DNA from: Sinonovacula constricta | Taxonomy: Eukaryota > Mollusca > Bivalvia > Cardiida > Solecurtidae | Length of the DNA: 64,000 nt | Assembly: GCA_007844125.1 (NCBI GenBank) | Contig: CM017561.1 | Location: 35,670,862 to 35,734,861, forward strand | Direction of reading: 5' to 3' | Part shown: positions 13,905 through 25,106 of the stretch, one piece after another | Layout: each line of letters opens with the position of its first letter | How positions within the stretch are numbered: the first letter of the stretch is position 1 | Notes under the pieces: generated by a model | Databases searched by the model: none | What the model saw: only the letters and a program-made list of their open reading frames with translations | What the model was told of the DNA's origin: nothing | Program-made: the position numbers and the translations under genes

Positions 13905-16900
13905 GTAGGAAAATGATGAAGGGCTTCAGCTTGGTTGGGAAAAGTATAATAGGAGTTCAACTGGTGTGGGAAAATGTTAGAAGGGGTTGAGGCAGGGTGG
14001 GAAATGATGGATAGGTTCAGCTGGGAATGGAAATGATGGAAGGGGTTCAGCTTGGGTGGGAAAATGATTGAGGGGGGTCAGCCGGGGTGAAAAAATGATT
14101 GAGGGGGTTCAGCCAGGGTGGGAAAATGATTGAGGGAGTTCAGCCGGGGTGAGAAAATGATTGAGGGGGTTCAGCCGGGGTGGGAAAATGATTGAGGGGG
14201 TTCAGTGGGAATATGGTTGAGGGGGTTCAGCCGGGGTGGGAAAATGATTGAGGGAGTTTAGTGGGAATATGGTTTAGGGGGTTCAGTGGGAAAATGATTG
14301 AGGGGGTTCAGTGGGAAAATGATTGAGGGGGTTCAGCCGGGGTGGGAAAATGATTGAGGGGGTTCAGCCGGGGTGGGAAAATGATTGAGGGGGTTCAGTG
14401 GGAAAATGATTGAGGGGGTTCAGCCGGGGTGGGAAAATGATTGAGGGGGTTCAGCCGGGGTGGGAAAATGATTGAGGGGGTTCAGCCGGGGTGGGAAAAT
14501 GATTGAGGGGGTTCAGCCGGGGTGGGAAAATGATTGAGGGGGTTCAGCCGGGGTGGGAAAATGATTGAGGGGGTTCAGCCAGAGTGGGAAAATGATTGAG
14601 GGGGTTCAGTGGGAATATGGTTGAGGGGGTTCAGCAGGGGTGAGAAAATGATTGAGGGGGTTCAGCCGGGACGGGAAAATGATTGAGGGGGTTCAGTGGG
14701 AATATGGTTGAGGGGGTTCAGCAGGGATTGAGAAAAAGATTGAGAGTATTCAGCCGGGGTGGGAAAATGATTGAGGGGGTTCAGCCAGGGTGGGAAAATG
14801 ATTAAGGGGGTTCAGCCGGGTGGGAAAATGATTAAGGGGGTTCAGCCGGGGTGGGAAAATGATTGAGGGGGTTCAGCCGGGTGGGAAAATGATTGAGGGG
14901 GTTCAGTGGGAATATGGTTGAGGGGGTTCAGCCGGGGTGGGAAAATGATTGAGGGGGTTCAGTGGGAATATGGTTGAGGGGGTTCAGCCGGGGTGGGAAA
15001 ATGATTGAGGGAGTTTAGTGGGAATATGGTTTAGGGGGTTCAGTGGGAAAATGATTGAGGGGGTTCAGTGGGAAAATGATTGAGGGGGTTCAGCCGGGGT
15101 GGGAAAATGATTGAGGGGGTTCAGCCGGGGTGGGAAAATGATTGAGGGGGTTCAGTGGGAAAATGATTGAGGGGGTTCAGCCGGGGTGGGAAAATGATTG
15201 AGGGGGTTCAGCCGGGGTGGGAAAATGATTGAGGGGGTTCAGCCGGGGTGGGAAAATGATTGAGGGGGTTCAGCCGGGGTGGGAAAATGATTGAGGGGGT
15301 TCAGCCGGGGTGGGAAAATGATTGAGGGGGTTCAGCCAGAGTGGGAAAATGATTGAGGGGGTTCAGTGGGAATATGGTTGAGGGGGTTCAGCAGGGGTGA
15401 GAAAATGATTGAGGGGGTTCAGCCGGGACGGGAAAATGATTGAGGGGGTTCAGTGGGAATATGGTTGAGGGGGTTCAGCAGGGATTGAGAAAAAGATTGA
15501 GAGTATTCAGCCGGGGTGGGAAAATGATTGAGGGGGTTCAGCCAGGGTGGGAAAATGATTAAGGGGGTTCAGCCGGGTGGGAAAATGATTAAGGGGGTTC
15601 AGCCGGGGTGGGAAAATGATTGAGGGGGTTCAGCCGGGTGGGAAAATGATTGAGGGGGTTCAGTGGGAATATGGTTGAGGGGGTTCAGCCGGGGTGGGAA
15701 AATGATTGAGGGGGTTCAGTGGGAATATGGTTGAGGGGGTTCAGCCGGGGTGGGAAAATGATTGAGGGAGTTTAGTGGGAATATGGTTTAGGGGGTTCAG
15801 TGGGAAAATGATTGAGGGGGTTCAGTGGGAAAATGATTGAGGGGGTTCAGCCGGGGTGGGAAAATGATTGAGGGGGTTCAGCCGGGGTGGGAAAATGATT
15901 GAGGGGGTTCAGTGGGAAAATGATTGAGGGGGTTCAGCCGGGGTGGGAAAATGATTGAGGGGGTTCAGCCGGGGTGGGAAAATGATTGAGGGGGTTCAGC
16001 CAGGGTGGGAAAATGATTGAGGGGGTTCAGCCGGGGTGGGAAAATGATTGGGGGGGTTCAGCCGGGGTGGGAAAATGATTGAGGGGGTTCAGTGGGAAAA
16101 TGATTGAGGGGGTTCAGCCGGGGTGGGAAAATGATTGAGGGGGTTCAGCCGGGGTGGGAAAATGATTGGGGGGGTTCAGCCGGGGTGGGAAAATGATTGA
16201 GGGGGTTCAGCCAGAGTGGGAAAATGATTGAGGGGGTTCAGTGGGAATATGGTTGAGGGGGTTCAGCAGGGGTGAGAAAATGATTGAGGGGGTTCAGCCG
16301 GGACGGGAAAATGATTGAGGGGGTTCAGTGGGAATATGGTTGAGGGGGTTCAGCAGGGATTGAGAAAAAGATTGAGAGTATTCAGCCGGGGTGGGAAAAT
16401 GATTAAGGGGGTTCAGCCAGGGTGGGAAAATGATTAAGGGGGTTCAGCCGGGTGGGAAAATGATTAAGGGGGTTCAGCCGGGGTGGGAAAATGATTGAGG
16501 GGGTTCAGCCGGGTGGGAAAATGATTAAGGGGGTTCAGCCGGGGTGGGAAAATGATTGAGGGGGTTCAGTGGGAATATGGTTGAGGGGTTCAGTGGGAAA
16601 AAATGATTGAGGGGGTTCAGTGGGAAAATGATTAAGGGGGTTCAGTGGGAAAATGGTTGAGGGGGTTCAGCCGGGGTCAGGTGGGATGGGAAAATGATGG
16701 AAGGAGTCTAGCCAATAGAGAAAATAATGAAAGGATTGAAAAATGATGGAAGAGGTTCAGTTAGGTTGGCTATAGGATAGAAGGGGTTTAGCTGGGATAG
16801 AAAACTGATGGAAGGAGGTCAGTCAGGATGGAAAAATGATAGAAGGGGTTCAGATGTGTGGGTTAATGATGGCAGGGGCTCAACAGGGTTGTTAAATGAT

Positions 16901-17345
16901 GGAAGGATGCTGGCTGGGGTGGAAAAATAATAGAACAGGCTTGACCAGGGTGGGGAAATGTTGGAAGGATGGGTTTAGCTGGGGTGTGAAATTGTTGGAA
17001 GGGGTTCAGCCAGGGTGGGAAAATAATGGCAGGGGTTCAGGCTGGGGGGATAGAAGGAGGTCTGCTGGGGTGGGAAATTGAAGGAAGGGGTTTGGCTTGG
17101 GTGGGTAAATGATGGGACGGTTTCAGTCGGGTGGGAAAATGATGGAAGGGTTCAGTTAGAGTGGAAAAATGATGGAAGGGGTTCGGCCAGTGTGGGAAAA
17201 TGATGGAAGGGGTTCAGCCAGGGTGGGAAAATGATGGAAGGGGTTTGGCTGGGGTGGGTAAATTATGGAAGGGTCCAGATGAGGTTGGAGATGATGGAAG
17301 GCGTCTGCCATGGTGGTTAAATGATAGAACAGGATTGACCAGGGT
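13905..17345. repeat. G-rich 31/25-bp minisatellite with a 757-bp higher-order period
   Basis: The main unit is TGGGAAAATGATTGAGGGGG plus TTCAGCCGGGG (31 bp). A 25-bp form lacks the CCGGGG part. The homogeneous core is about 14040-16680, and the edges are degenerate. Marker variants recur 757 bp apart: GAGTTTAG at 14254, 15011 and 15768, and CCAGAGTGGG at 14579 and 15336. The next copy of that marker (16211) is 875 bp on, an extra 118 bp (three 31-mers plus one 25-mer). Each unit has several runs of three to five G. Confidence 0.96.
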
Positions 17346-19209
17346 GATATAATAGGCTACATTGAGATGGAAAAATGAAAGGCCACGATATCTCTGAGAG
17401 TTTATTGATAGGACGTATTTTGCAGGGGTTGTACTCTTATAGATGTGTTTGGGTAGAGAGTGGATGGTTATGGAAAAGGTTTGACTTTTTTGTAAAAGCT
17501 GGTAACTTTCAATTGCATTGATAAATGAAAGACTGGCTTTTACAGTTACTGTACACCCCTTATGACAAAATTGCTACACAAATGTTTAAAATTGTTGTAT
17601 GGTAGTCCTAGTAGCTACTGCCCAACCCCCCACCCACTCCCTGTAAATGTATCCCCTACCCTACGCTCAGGCCCTCCTCTACCCCCACTCATCTGTATAT
17701 TACCTCCTTTGTAACAATCGGAGGACCTGATCCGGAACTGTTGTTCATACAAGCTGACCCGTGCCCTGCCGATCGCCATACAGCATGTCGTCACATTTTA
17801 CAGCTTGCATAACAGAACTGAATTGAATTGACCAACATTCAGAGTCATTTAAGTGGATTTACAGGTGTTGCGAACAGTTTCCGTTTGCTTAGAGATCAGC
17901 TCAAACGTGTGATAAACATTATATTCGCCCAACCCTAGGCTAACCATACCCGATTATGTTGTTGAGTTAAGCCATGTACCTTCGCTGTATTCGCCAACGG
18001 AACATATAGCATATGCTAGCTTAAAGTTCTTTGGTAATTGGATCTGTCTACACAGTTGCTAAAAATAAAGCACGCAGACGTTAACAACGAATAAATTAAA
18101 TAAATTAAAAGCTAAAGACCTTTAAAAGGTATAATTGCTAAGCCACAAAAATGTACTTGTCTGATAGTTTTCATTGCTATTCGCGTATCTTCTTTTAACA
18201 TCAAATGGGCGGAACTAGGCCTACATTATCTACACATGGATTCTGGCGAGTTAGGGACTGTATGATTTGTACATTTAAAACAAAAACAAGGCTTTAATAA
18301 ATTGCAATAGTTATTAACCACCCCGACAACCTTCTGATGTGTGTCCATACAATCGATGCATTGAGCTTCCTGAAACACATTTCGCTCTCTGTTATTTCCC
18401 TCTCTCTGGGACATCCTTTGTGTTTTGATAATAAATCATTAACTCTTAGCCTGCTAAACACGAATTGATCAGGCTCAGACAACTGGTGTGGGTCCAGATA
18501 AACCAGCTCACCCACCTTCCGTGAACTGTCTCATCAGAACATGAGCTGCATCATTTGCTGCAGAATCTGTCGCAAACTGTACTGAAACCTTTGCAAGTAG
18601 ATGTTTATTAGCAAGAAACTTAAGAGTTTGTTTTGTTGTAAATAAATGTAGCATGATAAGGGGTTTATATTGATTTGTCTCAAGTCGGTCCACAACGGTC
18701 GGCATTCCTACTGGCACGTCTAGGGATCTGAAGTCCAATATCTTTCGCCCTGCATTAGCACTACCAGACCGGAATCATCCGAATGAGTAAGAAATCCGAA
18801 AGAATGACTAACAAGAATACATTTTCATAACTTACGAAAATTGCCGAAGTTGTCCGAATAATTATGAGGACAATCCACTTGACACATAGAGCTCCATATC
18901 TCACCCGCTGATAAGCCCTAGGGGTGGGGCACGTGACACAGGCGACAGGAAACGGGTACGCGTGTGTGTGTGATGGGGGGGGGGGGGGGGGAGGGGGATG
19001 GGTGACAAGTTAATGTGACGTCTTTATTGTGTTGAGATTCTATATGCACAGATCTTGCCAGATACAGAGGAAGGATATATTATTCCTCCATTAATCGGTC
19101 AAAGTCTCGAGCTCCCGTATGCCCCAAGGCCACAGGATATTGTTAGGAGAAATATTATCTCATTTGGGCACAAGTGGTTGTGATTTTACCAATATTTATT
19201 TCTAATTCA
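17346..19209. other. Intergenic DNA with a long G run
   Basis: No gene recognised. Overlapping short frames at 18226-18738 (minus) have no family resemblance and no promoter or splice context. A near-pure G tract occupies about 18974-18998, followed by GAGGGGGATGGG. Confidence 0.5.
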
Positions 19210-19357
<148 letters not shown>

Positions 19358-19708
19358 GAAAACAATTATTTACGATGGTATTAAGAATATAAATACAGTT
19401 ACTCCCAAAGTTGAAAAAAAATGAAATGAAATAAACATATCTAAAGCATTGAAGAAAATCATAAATGAATAAAAAAAAAAATTGTTTTTAAGCAAACATT
19501 TACTATGATATAATTAACCTTGTATTTTGTATATAAATAGATGAAAGTGTATAAAGATTTATTTAAAAATTAAAAAAAAAAAACACACAAAAAACACGCC
19601 CCATCCATTCCCAATAAAATAGTAAAATGCATTTCATTTTTGCAATATATACATTTAAAAATCAGCGGCAATTCCTTGCTATTTTACAAAATTACGAAAT
19701 TTATAGTA

Positions 19709-19735
19709 TAGTATGGCATGGCATGGCATGGCATA
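19709..19735. repeat. (ATGGC)n short microsatellite
   Basis: TATGGCATGGCATGGCATGG is a short pure run of about four to five ATGGC units in otherwise AT-rich DNA. Confidence 0.85.
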
Positions 19736-20344
19736 ATAATTTAACTTAAATAAATATTTAATCAAAAGTTTCTATCACTTACATAAGGGCACAAATGATT
19801 ATTTCATACTATTTAGCTGTTGGTTATACAAGCAATATGTGTCATTGGCATTTACTTTTTAATTATCTTTCTGTGATTAATTTTATATTAGACGTAAGCA
19901 TCTAGACAATGAAGTGTGGTTTGTTGAGTTGTTTGATTGTTCGTTGTTGTTTTTTTTTGTGTATGTTTTTTTTTTAAATTCCATCATATAGAAGTGAATA
20001 AATGCAATAAAGTGTTAATTTTTAACTTCATGAACCTGTATTACGCTGGCAATTATATGAGGAATTATACAACAAAGTATGTGTACATCTAAATCTTTAA
20101 AACTTATGTCCCATTATAGATCAAGATAAATATCTCTGCACCTAAAGAAATCTGCGTCTTAAAATCTCGGTGTACTTTCTTTTGCGATTTTTATTGTGAT
20201 AACTTAAAGACAGTATAAAAACTTTTATTTTTTGTATAACCTTTGTCACAGTTTGATCAGATTAATGCATTATCTTTGGTAACTGTCATTCAATTTCCCC
20301 TTAGAAGGCCTCCGGGAATTATTGGAGTACCCTCCCTTTAGGAC

Positions 20345-20430
20345 GCCGACTGGCGGGAAGATTGCAATCGCTGATTGGCTGACTATATGTACCACGTGAG
20401 GTCATTTATACTCGCACTGAAGGAAAAGGC
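20345..20430 (+). promoter_or_regulatory. Likely HMGB promoter
   Basis: A GC-richer island in AT-rich DNA just upstream of exon 1. It holds an E2F-like TGGCGGGAAG (20351-20360), an inverted CCAAT box in CTGATTGGCT (20371-20380), a CACGTG E-box (20393-20398) and TTTATA (20405-20410). E2F plus CCAAT elements suit a growth-linked chromatin gene. The transcription start is not fixed by sequence alone. Confidence 0.6.
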
Positions 20431-20501
20431 GGTTAGACGACCTACATACAACAAAGAAGGAACTACGATTTGAATTTTTAGCTTGTAAACAAACATTCAA
20501 A

Positions 20502-20505
20502 ATGG
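20502..20505 (+). CDS. HMGB exon 1, coding part (ATG G)
   Basis: Only four coding bases precede the GTATGT donor. The 5' UTR probably begins in 20420-20460. Phase 1 joins to GT at 21482, giving M-G-R-P. Confidence 0.82.
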
Positions 20506-22896
20506 GTATGTTACTACTTATTGCACTATTTTTACACTTATTTTGTACTCTTTTCCTAAAAAATAGCTATGTAGCACTTTATTTTCAGCGCACAATATGC
20601 AGAATTTTACACATTTTGTAGCCATGTTTCTGGTGCCATTTTGAAAGCAAACAAATAGGACTTTTTGCAATAGTAATTGTAACGCGTTCACTAGGTTTTC
20701 GGGCCTATTTTAGTTAGCAACATATGAGTTCTTACAGAAATGCTGATTTTAGCACTGTTGGTAAAATTTGACGTCGAAATATTTCGAGCTTTTATGATTT
20801 TACTTGGTGCAACTGCCAAGCCTGCTACGCTATTTCTTTGTTCATTGTCTAATGGAGGTGGGTGGGGTAACCACTTTTTTTTTCTGTCAAGCGCATTCGG
20901 TGCATTATTACACTTGTAAGTTATTAAGTGTTTTATGCATTTTATTATTTTGTGTCGGTAGTTTGAACACGTTTATGTTTTATAATTCCATTATAAAAAT
21001 CGATTTTATTTTTTGACAATCGATTTTTATTCAACTTTGAATTTTTTGTATGATGCTTTCCTAATTATAAGATTTGTAAATGACTTTAATGTACGTATTG
21101 ATTTGAAAAAAAGTAAGTCTTCATAACAAAAACAACAATTGACCAAGGCTAACACTATCTAGGAAAATTCGTCTGATCCAAGTTATTGTCAGCCCAGTAA
21201 ACCAGAGGTCCAAACTTTAAACCTGAAAGACTGACTTGCACATTGCTCAAAGGAAATTTTATAGTTGTCATTTAGTGTTCATAACAGTCTCATTAATAAG
21301 ATAGTTATATCATTATACTGGGGTTGCTCCTGTATACTAACGAATCAACGTATCACAATTCCAGCTCATAACCAAGATTGTATTAAATAAATAAAATTTT
21401 CTCAGTTTGGATAAATAGTATTATAATGACAATCTTATTAAAATGGTCATCAAACAAATTTATGTTATTGATTGCCAACAGGTCGTCCAAGAATTGATGG
21501 CAGACCAGGACAGAAGAAGGCTAAAGATCCCAACAAGCCAAAGAGGGCAACATCAGCCTACTTCTACTTCTTGGCAGCATGCCGAGAACAAGCCAAGAAA
21601 CAAGGCAGATCCATTTCAAAAATTGCAGAATTCACAAAAGAATGTTCAGTAAAATGGAGGGAAATGATTCCCAAGGAGAAGGAAGTCTTCGAAGGCAAGG
21701 CAGCGGCTGATAAGTCCAGATATGACAGAGAGGTTCGTGAAAATTCAACATTTTTTTCTACCATCAGCGATGCTGTTTTGTTGTTTGAGCAAGTATGAAA
21801 AATATCAGAAATTAGTTGATATGAACAAAACAAAGATGAACTTCATGAGCGCTTTAATTATTATGTAAACATTCACAAGACACTGTTAAATTTTTAAACA
21901 GATGTTTTTATTCTTGACTCGAATGTCACTTTGCAACGACACTATTACTGTTCTCTTTAAGATGGCCAGCTATGGTGGACACTCTGGTAAAGTAAAGGAC
22001 CCCAATCAACCAAAGAAACCTCTCACTGGGTATTTCCTCTTCCTGGCTGACTTCAGGGAACAACACAGGGGCGAAGACATTCAGAACAAAGATCTTCTCA
22101 AGATGGGTAAGATTCAAACAAATTTAAGTCCTTGCACTTTATTCAATGCACCCTTTGATTCAAGCCTTTGGAAGGAGTGAAATATAGTTGGTATGAAATG
22201 TTCTGGTGTTTAGCCAAAACAATAAGAACATGCTTTAATAAATATACAAATTCAAGGTCTTTCGAATTTACAGCAACATTAAATGATCCTGCATTTTTTA
22301 CGGTTAAAACTAACAATTTATTGTTTTCATCACCCATCAAACAAACTTTCATTATACCTAAAATATGTTTGCAGCCGGAGAGAGGTGGCGAGAGATGAGT
22401 GACTCTGAGAAACTCCCATATGAACAAAGAAGCCAAGGAGAACAGAAAAAATATGAATCTGCAATGGCCGCATACAGAAAGGTAGGTGGTTGGCTACAAT
22501 GACTGAAAATAAACATGACAAAAAGTATTCATTTTTCCTGGGTTATACTTTCCAACATTGTTAATGCAAACTGCGGTCTTGTAATTGTTTCCAAATTATA
22601 GAATGATAGTATCTCCATGCATGTAGAAAATGTATGGGAAAATTAGAAAACCTAACATTGACATTGTTGATACAATATTTTACAGCAGGTGTACTTGCCT
22701 TACAATAAGTTATTAGACACGAAGCTATACTTAATAATTGGGGTGTTTTGTGTTAGCATACATTTTGCCAATAACAACTACCTTTTCACCACTTTTAAAG
22801 TATAATTTCTTTATTCTCCTGCAGGGAAAATCAAATGGTGGAGCAGCGAATGATGATGACGAAGAGGAGGAGGATGATGAAGATGATGATGAGTAA
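20502..22896 (+). CDS. HMGB-type high-mobility-group protein, complete, five exons
   Basis: Exons 20502-20505, 21482-21732, 21962-22106, 22375-22481 and 22825-22896 join in frame to 192 residues. HMGB proteins bend DNA in the nucleus and can act as extracellular danger signals. Box A spans roughly residues 17-85 (DPNKPKRATSAYFYF to RYDRE), and box B spans 98-169 (DPNQPKKPLTGYFLF to AAYRK). The protein ends with a run of 14 Asp/Glu (179-192). Cys35 and Cys56 of box A match the redox pair of vertebrate HMGB1. The box B cysteine is replaced by Leu. The start is chosen because ATGG at 20502 is followed by GTATGT and the phase carries through every later exon. Length fits the family. It stands alone with its own promoter. 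Confidence 0.95.
20506..21481. other. HMGB intron 1
   Basis: A 976-bp AT-rich intron, a common place for the first intron in this family. No repeat or hidden exon was seen. Confidence 0.8.
21482..21732 (+). CDS. HMGB exon 2: box A
   Basis: 251 nt from acceptor CCAACAG to donor GTTCGT (a non-consensus +3 T). It encodes GRPRIDGRPGQKKAK, then box A with CREQAKKQG and FTKECSVKWREM. It ends at phase 0 after RYDRE. Confidence 0.93.
21962..22106 (+). CDS. HMGB exon 3: linker and first part of box B
   Basis: 145 nt, acceptor TTTAAG, donor GTAAGA. It encodes MASYGGHSGKVK, then DPNQPKKPLTGYFLFLADF and onward to LLKM. It ends at phase 1. Confidence 0.93.
22375..22481 (+). CDS. HMGB exon 4: second part of box B
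   Basis: 107 nt, acceptor TTTGCAG, donor GTAGGT. It encodes GERWREMSDSEKLPYEQ to SAMAAYRK, the second and third helices of the HMG fold. Confidence 0.94.
22825..22896 (+). CDS. HMGB exon 5: acidic tail
   Basis: 72 nt, acceptor CTGCAG, TAA at 22894-22896. GKSNGGAAN is followed by 14 acidic residues. In HMGB proteins this tail modulates DNA and histone binding. Confidence 0.95.
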   Translation, partial: GKSNGGAANDDDEEEEDDEDDDE

Positions 22897-23525
22897 ACAT
22901 GAACTGATTCATGACTGTTGCTATTCTCTGACCAGATTTGAAATGACAACTTTCTAACTTGGAGCAACTTACAATCATGTGACACCTTCGGATATCACCC
23001 TGCAGCAGAATGTTGACGTTTTCATGCCAGTCTGGTTTTAATATATTCAATGATCTGAAGTGCAGCTATCCCAAAGCAATGACCAGGAATTCTGGCTCTC
23101 GAAAAAGTAATACTGCACAAAACTTAAATCACACGGTTGTTGCTTTAACTAGTGGAGACACAGACTCCTCAACTTTTATTGTAATGGTGCGTGCTTGTTT
23201 ATGGCAACTGTTTTTACCTCAAGAGGCACTGTGACCATTGGTTTTTATCTGTTGTGTACTATAGATGTCAAACATGACTTGTACCATATCATGTATCATT
23301 CATCGTCATCACCCAGGACGCTGGGTCCCACCAACATTCATCTTCACCTTTCTCGTGTCCCAGCCGAAAACAGAACTCAACTTGACGAGGATTCAAACTT
23401 GGGAGGACTTTGTCTATCTCTTTTACCAAGCATCTGTATGTGTAAATTGTACATGTTGTGATTAGTGACAAACGAGTATTGTTAAATGTTTTACAATTAA
23501 TGTAATAAATATCTTTGATTCTTAT
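22897..23525 (+). other. HMGB 3' UTR with poly(A) signal
   Basis: Non-coding. AATAAA at 23504-23509 is the best cleavage signal. Later AATAAA motifs near 23566 and 23881 could serve longer transcripts. Confidence 0.7.
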
Positions 23526-24108
23526 TTATTGCAGAAGTAACAGTTTGATTATGCTTCTTTGTTAAATTAATAAATTATCTGTATTTTGTGGAAACCACGA
23601 AAAAGATATCATTAAAATGTCCCATTAAAATTTGTGACACATTCGGATGTTGATCTCAGGGCCAAGAAATCTCCTTTGTGTTGGTTCATTGGGGAGTCGA
23701 CATTTTCATGTTGGCTTTAATAGAATTGTATACCATACTTACAACTCATCTAAACAGCCAACTTCTCTTCGTATGCAAAACATTTTTTATTTTCAACAAA
23801 TTTTTAAAACTTATTTTTTTTTTTTTTTCCTACTTAAACTTTTATTATAAGCATTGTAGTTTTATTCCATCATCATCTGTTAATAAAGTCATATTTAAAC
23901 CATTTGCGCTGGTTTGTTATTAGTTGATTTAACAACTTTTTATACTTGTTTAAAAAATTTAAATAGTCCAAATACTTCAGCTATGTTGTGTAGGGAAAAA
24001 GTGTTGAAAGTTGCAGACTTTTTACCCTCTTATTTCATTGACTAGGTCCGAGTTTCAGTTTGGGTGAAGGAGTACTGTCACTGCAATGTATTTGTGAAAA
24101 CAAACCAA
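23526..24108. other. Intergenic DNA, nothing recognised
   Basis: AT-rich, with a T-rich run near 23814-23828. No supported feature. Confidence 0.5.
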
Positions 24109-24300
24109 TCATTGTGGGGCACCTGTGGCAGAGTTGCCGACTTGTCCTCCCCATTGCAGGAGTTCAAGTCCCATTCAGGCGAAGGACTTCTCTCCAAAAA
24201 TCTACCAGTTGACCTGTGGTTCTACCCAGACATTTGTTTGGAGTCTTCCTCTTCCAAGATAACTGGACGTTGCTATAATGATAATTGTTAATAGCTTCGA
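24109..24300 (+). mobile_element. tRNA-derived SINE, degenerate copy
   Basis: The head GGGGCACCTGTGGCAGAGTT and a B-box-like AGTTCAAGTCCC are followed by the same body as the SINE at 33794: CAGTTGACCTGTGGTTCTAC, CCAGACATTTGTTTGGAGTC, TTCCTCTTCC and AACTGGACGTTGCTATAATG. No clear target duplication. Confidence 0.65.
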
Positions 24301-25106
24301 TTTCGTCAAAACAACTAAATCAGTGTTAAAAGAAAGATTGAGTTTTCTTTACAAGTAACAAAGGATGACAATTTGAATCGTGAAATAAATTCAATTTACA
24401 ACAAATGCAATTGCAATATTTAATTGGAGGAAATATACTTAATGACTGATGCAATTTAAGAGTCAAAATGACAGACTGCAATAATTGTACACAGTTTACA
24501 ACACATAAGTTCTAGTTACGTTACAAGCTTTTAAAAATAATATAGCTTTGTAGTAGGGACTGAATACTATTTCTGGGAAGTCGTCTATAAATGAAGGATT
24601 GTGGACTGAGCATTTCCAAGAAATAAATGAAGCCTTATATTTTATCTTATTCTAGTAAATGTTATCAAATTAGTAAATGTAATTTATTTCTAGATTTAAA
24701 ACTTTGCCATGTTGAACTTAAGATTCATATTTGAATAGTCGCCTCGCCCTATCCTTAGGATACCTACATTAAATGTAAAGATAAGTTATAAAAAATAAGT
24801 TCTATTTTTCAGTATGATAATTCAACAAGAACTCCGGCATGACCTTATGACCTACTAAAACCATGTACTATTATTTTTTTTAAAACATCTTTAGTTCAGT
24901 CAAAATAGAATTGAAATATAGGATCATATTATGGCTTAATATTTAATGCAGTAGAACTCAGTATTTCAAACCGTAATGAAAATAAACTGAGCGGACAGAT
25001 TCCTCAGTGCTAAAATGACGTTGTTCATGCAAGGGACGTAACTGTTACTTAATCAAACGGTGTCGAAATAAAAATTATCTCGATAAAAATATCACCTTCG
25101 AATATG
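24301..25106. other. Intergenic DNA, nothing recognised
   Basis: AT-rich spacer between a SINE and a LINE. No supported feature. Confidence 0.5.

Noticed and set aside
18226..18738. Three overlapping minus-strand frames of 62-76 codons
   Set aside because: They lie in different frames with no consensus junctions linking them, and no recognisable domain.
23195..23465. Two overlapping plus-strand frames of 66-88 codons
   Set aside because: They fall in the HMGB 3' UTR, lack a domain, and do not continue across any splice site.
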